Positions 54,301-64,000 of a stretch of DNA of 64,000 nucleotides are shown in pieces. This DNA is from Casuarius casuarius (Eukaryota; Chordata; Aves; Casuariiformes; Casuariidae): contig PTFA01000035.1 of the NCBI GenBank assembly GCA_003342895.1, forward strand, positions 186,001-250,000. The letters are read 5' to 3'. The notes under the pieces are model-generated. The model worked only from the letters and a program-made list of their open reading frames with translations. It was not told where the DNA came from and searched no databases. Positions within the stretch are counted from its first letter, which is position 1. Every line of letters begins with the position of its first letter. Made by a program: the position numbers and the translations under genes.

Positions 54301-57131
54301 CATTTGAACAAATGCCCTTCTGTTGAGCTGCTGCTGCAGATGAATCTATAATCCGGATCTTTCAAATAATGACGAGCCCTGAGCAGTCTGGCTGGTGCCT
54401 CAGCTGGGTTGATGTGCTGGAGTCTGCCAATCTTCTTTTTGACTGCAGACTGATTTGTCACCTTCTGTGCACAGCTCTGTTTTCAGTAAAGCAAACTTTC
54501 CATTTGCCTGCCATGGCTTTCGGAGGGAGCAGGATTCATTTAAAACACTTGCTATCAAGTTCTCATTTCTGACATACGACGACGTTACAAGAGACAGGAA
54601 GACAACCTGTAACTGATGGATACTCACCCTAAGCATGGCAGTGTCCCATTTTCAGAATTTCTAATTTAGCTTGTAAAACCTACTTGAGCAAAGGCTCCCC
54701 ACAGCAGCAGGGCACAGAGGAGCTTTTCTCTGGAGTCTCTCTTTAATTACTTTATGCTTTACACCATACAGAACGTAGGAGTGTGTTTTGTCACAGCTTT
54801 TAAAACAAAACCCTAGCAGTTCTTTTGTGCTTCCGCAACACACATTATTGCCTTCCTAGTTAAATTTTTCATTTGCAAGATAAAAAACAAGACATATGTT
54901 GCACGTACATTTATGAAGTCACTTTATTATGTGATATATAACTAATTTACCTGTGTCTTTACATAAAGTGAAGTGTTATTACTTACATAAATCTGAAGTT
55001 TAATGCTGTTAACATGACTATAAAAGTGTATATTAGAATAAAAGTGTAATTAGAATAAATTTGCTAAGAATTAGACTTTATAACTTGAGATACTGATGAC
55101 TTCAGTTGGGTGAATGATCACAGATACTTTAATTCCCTTAGTTTTGTCTATTTCAGGAGTGAAAAAATGCAGTCTCTCACTACAGATGAGGTTTTTCCCA
55201 ATGTTTATAAAATTTTCTCACCTTAGTGTAAAGATATGAGTTAACATGCTAATCCAATCAGAGAACAAGAGAATGTACTCTCTGCTTTTAAACTCTAAAC
55301 AAAAAGCACAAGAGCAATGAAAGCAAATGATCTGCTACAGTCAAGAACGATATAGGGTATACAAGATCAGCAAGGCCTCTTTTCCAGATCTAAACAGTTG
55401 AGATTCACTACTAGTTATTCACTTAACATGCTGTGCTTCCAAAATTTCAGAGATTCTTCTCTGTATAATAATGCAGGAAAATATCATTGAAACAGAATAA
55501 CCACACACACCTGTTTTTCATGTATATCCTACTGCTGCATTGCTAAAAGGTAAGACTAAAATGTAGGGATTCTTGAGGTCAGTCAACTGCCCCAAATTCC
55601 AGACCATTATGTTCTTTACCAGTCCCATTGACTCCTGTAACAGTTGCTCTGCAATAAGCTGACAACTCCAAATTGCAAGGTTAATTGCTCTGGCTCAAAA
55701 CTGAATGTATCAAAGACCACCAAGGCAAGGGAACAATTAAATACTGTTTCAGTATTAAATGTTGAAGGATTAAAAACAAAAGCAAACAAGCAAAAAGAAA
55801 AACCAAAGGGGAGAAATCCTTGTTCCCAATGTTCTCTGAATGCTAACTAGGCTTTTTTGTTTGTTTGGTGATTTGGGGGTAGTGGCAGAGGGCTGCTATT
55901 CTTCTTTTAAGAGAATGCAGTATGCTTGCTAACACCTTCAAACACTTTTCCTTGAGCTTGCTTAGCAGCTTTGAGAGAGAATCCGAACCTTGCATCACTC
56001 TTCAAGATACAGACACTTACTGGACTGTCAAGAAAACCCCCACAGCTTTCCTTTAGGTTTCCAGATAACGGTAGGAAAAGCCTATCATTTTAATACCATA
56101 TGTGATGTCTTGAGTCCTTTCTGTCCATCTTCCTGAATGCTTATTTAGACATCTCCCGGGGTAACTAGCTACTTACCTCTGGTAATTTAAGGAAGCTTAA
56201 CTTTGAAAGGGCTGGTTGCTGTTATAGGGGGTTTTTCATCCACTGCAATCGTCTGGTGGAAGGAAATACCTTTTGTTTTGGCCTCTAGCCACAGTCTCAT
56301 CCAAGGAGACTCTCCAAAACCTGCTCCAGGGGTTCCCAATTAACCTCAAACAGACCACTAACACCCAGCTTACTGGCACCAGATCATACTCTTTTTGTAC
56401 ACTCCTCTCATACCCCTGCATATCCTCCCACCTGTAATACTCATCACGCACTAACATATCTTGAAAGCTTTGTGTCCCAGCTATCGTAACTGTACACAAC
56501 CAATTTTCCAGATCTTTTGCTTTTATCAGCAATGAATCCCTCATGATCTCAGCTGTCCTTTATTTTTTAAAACAACTGTCAAGTAAAATCAGCTAAATTG
56601 CTTGAGAGAGGAAAAAGGCAAAAAAGCAAAGTTAATTCCTTCCAATAAAGAAACCTTATCATAAAATTCTTAAGAAATCTTCTTTTCCCTCCCCTCCTCC
56701 CCCATCAACAGATCAAGTAAATCAGGAGCCGACTACCACCAAGTAAAGGATGTTCTATTTTGCAACTTTAACACTACATTTTTCCCTGGCAATTACAAGG
56801 CCAATTACCTAAATATAGAAGTGCTTAAATAAAATTAAGTAGAAACACAGTCCTACCAGACTGAATCTCTCCTACAATTTGATTCTATGTAGTCTTGTAT
56901 TCTGAGATTACTATCAGGACACTTCGTAGTGTCTTTACTTTTAAGATAATCTTTTTACTGTCATGGGTCATTTACAGACTTTAAAAGCCCACAGGTAACT
57001 GTTTTACACTCTCCAGATGACAACATTCAAGAGGTATGAACGAACCACAAGGTAAGAACATAACTTAGTGAAGTGAAAGGAAGAAAAAGTGAATTATTTT
57101 ACATTTTAGTAAATTCAGGCATGTAAATATT

Positions 57132-57167
57132 ACACACACACACACACAATGCAAAAGAGAGAGAGAG
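57132..57167. repeat. (AC)8 and (AG)6 microsatellites
   Basis: AC run at 57132-57148 and AG run at 57156-57167. Confidence 0.9.
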
Positions 57168-58966
57168 CACATGCACGGTGCAGTTTTCACGCCAGGCAGC
57201 TCAAAACACACGTAGCCCTGCCAGCTGCTCAGCTGCATGTGAAAATTTTACTGTCCAAGGGTTCAAAGAGAATTAAGGCTAACTGCTCAAAAAATAAAGC
57301 CTCATAGGCATTACTAATAAACAACACAATACTAACACTATAACTAGACCTTACATAAAAAAAACAAAACATTTTTTCATTGTGCAATATATCTTTCTGG
57401 CGGAGATGCATAAATTTCAGGAATTAAAGAAAGTATATATATTTTAGTTATGCTCAATGAAGTATCTTTTTGAAATGCTGATTGCTGACAAGTGAACTAA
57501 TTTCAGTTCTGCATCTTAACTCCAGTGGAGAGTGAGGAGTGTTTTTAAACAGTAAGACACTTTTTCCTTCAAGTAATTTCCCTTTTAGGCCCAACTGTCT
57601 TCAAGAGGGATAAGGAGGATGTTTTTCTGAGGGCGCCCAAGCCCATTTCTAAAAAGAACTTAATTTCACAGGGACCTGAGAATGGCCACACAAGCGTTTT
57701 ACCACGGTGGTGAAGGAGAAGGAAAGAGTTTACAGTCAAACCCGGGGGTAAATGCAAAGCAAGTACCTTGCTCTTTATTAAGGAGCTAGCTACCCTAAAC
57801 TTCCCTCCCACTTACTGGAAGAAAAAGCATGCACATTGGCACTTACAGGGCCCTGGTCGAGCCTGGTAAGCTTTAACATTCACATTTAATAAGTAAAAAG
57901 GATTTGCACATTAGAAGATTTTACCTCAGACTTAATGTTTAAATAATGCAAGTTATTTAACTTTTTTTTTCCCCGCTCCTAAATCAGTACATTTGGCCAA
58001 GACAAACCTTGGCTTAAATTTTAAAATTAAGCCTCCCTTAAAGTAAAGGTTTATGATATGCATTGCTGCATCTTTATTAGCAGCTGTGACAGCACTTCGA
58101 CAAAAGCAGCATGTGAAGATATCTGCAAATTATACTCCTTGAAGTCTCAACTAAGAGCTTGAAAAATAGAATTACATTCAATGTGTAATTGCCATTGTAA
58201 CAGGTGCATTTCCTCTTTTGGCATCTTACAAGCAAGTAGCTTTCAAACACCTGCAATTCACCCCTAAAATGCCAAAAAGAACAAAATAAAAGAGAAAATC
58301 CAAAAATGCAAAAGTACCATAACTGACACCATATTAAATATCTAACCTCAAACCTTTATCACCTGTTTCTCTCCTCAGGCAAGTTTTTAACCTCTGACTC
58401 TAAAATGTTTCATTTTAAGCATTTCAGCAAATTTGCTTTTATCTCTGAATAATTTACAAATGGGAAGCATTACTGCTGTTCACTGGCATTATGTAAACAT
58501 ACTACACACACGGATCCCATTCCCCCATATGCCTTTTATATGCAACAAGTTGTTTCTAAATGAATAACCTTAAGCTAATGATGATACCCAATCTGAAATA
58601 TATTTAAGGACAGAAATAGGTTTTTAAAATATTCACTACGCCATAGTCAAGTTAAGTAGTGGAAAGTCAGTATTTGTACTTAGTTACATTATGCAATTAT
58701 CAGTTTAGGAAAAAGGTATGAAAAAATCATTTTTCTGCTGCACAAACAACTTCCTGCTTTAATGATCAACCTCACATTTAATTGTATATCCTACATCTCA
58801 GAGGAGCAGTATTATAGATAATATAAAAAAGGCACATCACAAGTAAACGATAGCAAAACCTCATACTACTGCTAAATCTGTACTATTACTGACCAAAATT
58901 TCACATGGATCTCATCGTAAAGAGCTGAGCATCTACAAGCTTTAAGAGGACCCAGTAAAGTATCTT

Positions 58967-58983
58967 AAAAAAAAAAAAAAAAA
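58967..58983. repeat. Poly(A) run, A17
   Basis: Uninterrupted run upstream of the gene. Confidence 0.95.
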
Positions 58984-61016
58984 GTAATATTACTGATACC
59001 ACAATTGCTAAAAATACTGCACAACTTGAAGCATGTTACTCTCTGATTTTCCAAATCCAATCACAAATACGAATCCAGTTATAACATCAGTGTAAGCCCT
59101 TCCAAAGGTTGTTCTGGAACAACAGTGAATCCCAACGGGTAGGTGAGTTCTGCAGCAGAGATGATGTAATATATAAAAATAGACATCCTTTGACAGAAGC
59201 TGCAAGTTGAGTAAACAGCACACTGCATATCATTAATTTTGCACTAATTTGCCAGTACACATTACTAAAAGGAGGAAGATCTAACAATTCTGATTTACTC
59301 ATGGTGTTACACAAAATAAAATGGTGGTGTTGCTCATATACTAACATATAATACATAACTTTAAACAGCAGCAATCCCTTACATCATAGGTACAAAGAAA
59401 GGAAAATGTGCAGCTAAGAGTTTGTTTTGCCAAAAGATACAGAACATGGGGATGGGAATTATGCATTGTCATTATAACATTACCTGTGGCTGTTCCAATA
59501 AAGAAACATGCACTTTCTGGACAAAAAAAAAGTTAACTAGAGTTGTCCAGATAATCCCAGGAATCCTGTATCTCTGATAAAGCTACCCCACGATTCTTGT
59601 ATTTTCCAAAGTGTCTCACTTTAAAATAACACTTGTATATGCAATACAGTCACAGACTCTGAAGAATGTATATTATTGCTTAGGTATTCAAGTATTACAT
59701 ATCTAGACTAAAAATACACATTCAGTATTTCATTTTTTCACATTACTTAGTATGATTTATATGCCAAATCATGAATAGATTATCACCATCATGAAATAAC
59801 AAAAACTAAAAGTTGCTTTTGAAATTGCACGCTGAATTTTATAAATGCACAAAAGCAACTAGACAAATATCCTTCCTGGTAAAAGGACATTAACATTTGT
59901 CGAATGTTAAGAACTAGCTGCTTTCTTTTATAAATGGAATGATTGATACAGTATATCCCCTTTTAAATGCTTTTAAACTGAAAGTGTTATCAGGAAAGAC
60001 AAAATCATTATTTGTGCAAATAAATATGCGTTATTTGCGCAAACGTGTAATTAAAACACACTTGCATAGCATGCTTCCTCCTGTGAGCAACACAGCTGTA
60101 AATTAAGGTGTGTGTACAATTTTGATCTGAAATACCATTTCACTGGTAACATCCCTTTAAAGGATTTGTTTCATAACCATGGACAGAACAAGTCCAGTAC
60201 ACTTGCTCTACTCTGAAAAACTTCCCACTAATTTTCTTTTGCCTTTTAAAAACATACACTCTTTTAGAAGTTTCCTGTCAATAGAAATAAAGCCAATTAT
60301 GAGTGGCTGTTAATTTTAAGTGAGTCGGAGACCTTTTTGCCTTCATTTTGCACGCCACATTACAGGGCTTTCACAGCTTACTTTCTCCACGCTTGGTTAT
60401 TACCTCTCCACGCTACTGCCTCTACTTGGCAGAAAACTAAGTTGGCATCAAGTTCAAAAATTAAATCCATTTAAATAGTTTTCAGCTGTCATAAGTCATA
60501 CTAGTCACTAAAGCCATAAACCTCCAAGCATCTTGTTTCCCCAAACTCTTTTGATGATCAAGTATACCCGATTAGGATTCTCAATAATTTTTCTGTGATT
60601 TCTTTTTTCCTTTGTAAGTAGACTTATTTAACACTTCCAAGATCAAGACCATTCAGAAACTTTTCTCGCCACCATGATCTCTCTGTATCCTCTATACCCT
60701 TGTATAAACTCAAGCTTTTCAGTGTGTCTGTACTTCCTTGTTCACTGCCCTACAAATAATTCCCATAGACTTTACAAATTAGCTCATACGTGGTTCTTTC
60801 TTGCTAAAAGCAAGATTTTTTGTGACATGAATACTTACTTATGATTCCGAGTATTTTATTAAGTGAACTTACATTAGAAAGTGCTAGATAATTCTTAAAA
60901 TTATCAGGAACATTAAGCTGTGCTAATTACAGGTTTGAAGGATTGACAATATTCTGTTAAACTAATTTCTTGTAGTTGAGGTATCTGACTGATTCAAACT
61001 AAAATGACTGAAATTA

Positions 61017-61080
61017 CATATATATGTGTGTATATGCATGTGCACATATATATATATATATACACACATGCACATGCATA
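61017..61080. repeat. TA-cored inverted repeat with TGCATGTGCA arms
   Basis: The arms TATGCATGTGCA (61033-61044) and TGCACATGCATA (61069-61080) are exact reverse complements around a 24-bp TA/CA core. Confidence 0.9.
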
Positions 61081-64000
61081 CATTTTAAAAAGCCAGCTTT
61101 AAGTACACTGCTATACTGGCACCCATTTAGTATACAAAATACAATGCATAACAAGAATATATTATAGCAAGTCATATCACAATACCATAAAGTCCACATT
61201 GTTGGGAAGAAGCAAATGCATATTAAGTATTTCATGATTTGAAATTCATCATTTGAAGTGATCCACAAAAAAAGACAACAAACAAGCCATATTTTACAAT
61301 ACAGATATAAATACACACTCTGAGAGGCAATTGTGGTATGCTGTTTTTTAACATTAAGTCTTGTCCAACATTATATTGGGAGACTGTGACGAAGTCCTAG
61401 AATAGGAACTAGCTCTTTTGAATTCTAATTTGTTTTATTAACCACAAGAAAACACTGCTTGTCATCTTATAAACTTCCACATTGCTGCAGTCGGCCACAT
61501 GCACTGAATGAAGTACGGAAAACAACTAGGCTACTGCATCAAATTCATGCAGAAAAATTTAAAATCAATATTTTTTAATCCTAAATGTAGAAATATGACA
61601 AACAGGCTTTGTTTATTTTTAAAATGCAATTTTGCAGGCACAGGAAAAAGCAAATTTGTTTTATAAATAGAGCCATCTGAACATAGATTTTTAATCTAGG
61701 ACCTTTAGAGTCTCAGAAGACCATGCGAATTCAAATAATATCAGAAAAAAAGACTACTTTGCCAATGCTTTGCAATATCTGCTAGTTACAAGAGAGGACA
61801 GCAGCGGGAAGCAAGGTTCCTACAATTTGGTCTTGACTTGAAAAGAGCAGGTTCAAATACTTAAAGAAGTCACAAAAAACTAGAACAGATCCATATACTT
61901 ATTTTTAGGAGGCTTTAAGGCTGCAGAGGAGACAACTTGGCCACATTAGAGACAGTTCTATTTCCAGCCTTCTTCTCATTCAAATTCTCAGTCACCTCAT
62001 TCATAAAACCCAGAAGGACGATAGCTGTCTGCCTTTAACATGCTGGCGCGATAACCGGCTCAACAGCAGAGCATGTGAGGATAAAATTACTAAATGCTTG
62101 CAAACAGGGAAAAGGCAGAAATTGATGGTTCTCTGCCCACCACAGTTTTTCCTTAAGACACAGGATAAGCAGACTGTCACCCCATGTGAATCTCCAGCCA
62201 AACGGAATAAGAGAGCCTACTAAAGGCAGACAGATCTTTCGCAGAGATTTTAGCTAGCTTTAAAAAGCCTGGTTGAGGATGTACTAGTAGCAATTTTCAT
62301 AAGCTTGTAACTAATTCAAATGTGGATAGATCCATGGAGAGTAAAACGCACATGCTATAATTCCTGCTCAGGACCATTCACAGTTGCTTTATCATCTTCC
62401 CAATTGATGATGGGAACCACACTGAAATCTGAATCCTGTACGTCTTCTAGACAAAGAAATGCAACTGAGCATCAACACGATACAGAAGGAGCTTTCAAAA
62501 TGACCACATTTCCCGATAAAAATATCAGAAGACTAGAGCAAACAAAGTAATATTTGAAGGAAAGGAAGAATTCTGAAGCAGCAGCAGTAAATAGTTTTCC
62601 ATAATATGTATATCAGCTCTATCACAAAAGAGATTTCTCAGTCTTGACAGGGGAGGCATCTAACAGTTTGACAAGACATACAAACATTCTTATTAAATGT
62701 TGTATTTGGCAGATACTTAGTATTTACTCAACTTGGCATTGATAAATAAAATGACAAATAGAATTTAAGTTAAAAGATGCCACTCAGATCTTCAAATCAC
62801 TTTGACCACATTTGAAATCTGATGTCGGTCAAAATTTCTGCATTTTATTTGTTTTGGCGCCAGTCCGGACACTCAACTTATTCAAGCACACTGTTCTCGC
62901 TGGTTTGACAAGCCTATGTCCGCTCCTTCAGCCCTTCAACTAATGGCCATTTACACAGTAACACTTCAGGAGGAGTCTACACCGCGCAACTTCCTAATAG
63001 TGAATCACTAAACAGCATCAGAACGGAAGACGGGCAAAAAAGACACAAGTTTTCAGCTAAAGAAAAGCTCTGCATTGCACCTTTAGGGCTTCTCTTGTCA
63101 TACTCTTTCCTTATTCTAGTGCCATGCAAACACTAAATAGCTAAACAGGGCCAATTTTTTGAACCAAAATCAAAGATCAAGTCCTCCGTTTCACAGAAGA
63201 GATACATGAGTACAAGCTGTCAAACACTAAATATTTTATTTATACCCTTTTCCTCATCATTCTCTGTTGCAGTCTCTAAAACATGGGGCATTGAGCAACC
63301 TCACTATGAAATAAAATAAAAAAATTAAGTATCAAAGCAAAGGATAGGGGACAATTTTAGTCATAACATCGTATCAGGATCATGACATCACACTGAAAAC
63401 CACAAGGAAATTGTTAGTGGACCATACACATTAAGTTACAATACCTGAGGTTTAGTGCATTCCTGAGAGCCAAAATGAAATGAATGCCATATAGGAGGAA
63501 AGGAAAAGATGAACATTATCAGACATGGCATAGTACATTTCAACACTATGAACATAATGTTAAAATTATGTTAATGGGGGTCCACAGTCCCCTACAAGTT
63601 GGCTTTACATGAGGAAGGCCACGCCACAGTTGAACGCACTGCATTTCATTTTCAATTCTTGAAAAATACCGCAGTGCAGTTTTATTTAGGAGTGTTTAAT
63701 ATTTTCTTCTACATTTTCAAAACAAGATACGAAACTTTCTTCAGAAAATACTGTCCGAAGAACAGTATTCTGAGATTACCGGAAATAAACCATCAGTATC
63801 TTATCAACCAAAATTCATACTACATGGTAACTAAGGATTTGGGGTAAAACAAAAAAAAAGATAGGATAATTATACATTCTGTAAAGCTTTTGAGTATGCT
63901 ATCTATGAGGCCTCATTACTTTGAATCAAAATGTATCTAACACCTAAAGCAGAACACATCCACAGTGAATAGCAAAAACTAATTCATCGTATTCATCTGT

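Larger units (their letters stand above)
50401..64000. other. Upstream DNA with no recognised exon
   Basis: About 13.6 kb of AT-rich DNA upstream of the proposed promoter. I searched the minus strand for the peptides of the long-isoform N-terminal cNBD exons and did not find them, so they lie further right, are too diverged to spot, or are absent. Noted contents: a purine-rich tract at 51278-51343, an unexplained minus-strand ORF at 56236-56544, AC/AG dinucleotides at 57132-57167, an A17 run at 58967-58983, a C/EBP-like motif pair at 60008-60043 and a TA-cored inverted repeat at 61033-61080. Confidence 0.7.

Noticed and set aside
50401..64000. Search for the long-isoform N-terminal exons of RAPGEF2 (first cNBD)
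   Set aside because: No minus-strand peptide resembling them was found. They are not claimed.
1..64000. TTTTA/TTTCA repeat of the kind expanded in human RAPGEF2 in familial adult myoclonic epilepsy
   Set aside because: No such pentanucleotide tract is present on either strand. The human repeat lies in a later intron, probably outside this window.
1..64000. Prokaryotic-type systems, CRISPR arrays, tRNA or rRNA genes
   Set aside because: The split gene and AT-rich introns are vertebrate nuclear DNA. No regular spaced repeats, cloverleaf or rRNA sequence were seen.

Overview
This is a vertebrate nuclear window, probably from a bird. It holds the 5' half of one split gene on the minus strand: RAPGEF2 (PDZ-GEF1/RA-GEF-1/nRap GEP), a guanine nucleotide exchange factor for Rap1/Rap2. 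Short, phase-consistent exons with GT-AG borders sit in AT-rich introns, and the encoded peptides match RAPGEF2 as I know it from mammals. Interspersed repeats are scarce, introns are short for this gene, and the only interspersed element I recognise looks like an old CR1/L3-type LINE. That suggests a bird or other sauropsid, but the species is not fixed by anything I can see. There are no operons, CRISPR arrays, tRNAs or rRNAs.

Layout, in transcription order from high to low coordinates. 64000-50400 is upstream DNA with no exon I can support. 50130-50400 is a CpG-rich patch, a likely promoter, with a candidate noncoding first exon ending in a consensus donor at 50286. 49034-49093 is coding exon 1, which carries the start codon of the short (canonical) RAPGEF2 N-terminus. 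Intron 1 spans about 22.7 kb (49033-26315). Exon 2 is at 26183-26314. After intron 2 (about 9.8 kb) come exons 3 to 12 at 16241-16418, 14769-14905, 14068-14226, 12216-12368, 11678-11842, 9094-9201, 8798-9001, 8605-8713, 5858-6104 and 1241-1398. The gene then runs off the left edge.

The twelve exons join without a frame break into about 603 residues, roughly 40% of the expected protein of about 1,500. They cover an acidic N-terminus, the degenerate cyclic-nucleotide-binding domain, the REM (Ras exchanger) domain, the PDZ domain and the PDZ-to-RA linker. The RA domain, the catalytic CDC25/RasGEF domain and the C-terminal PDZ ligand lie outside the window.

The most interesting signals are two candidate in-frame microexons in the introns on either side of exon 11: 24 nt at 8008-8031 and 12 nt at 4636-4647. 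Each has a good acceptor and donor, keeps the phase of its host intron, and would add 8 or net 4 residues to the PDZ-RA linker. Other leads are a candidate 38-codon cassette in intron 3, an RFX-like X-box near the promoter, a possible plus-strand first exon inside intron 1, an orphan hydrophobic terminal-exon-like ORF in intron 1, an unexplained ORF at 56.2-56.5 kb, and several tandem duplications, hairpins and motif pairs.
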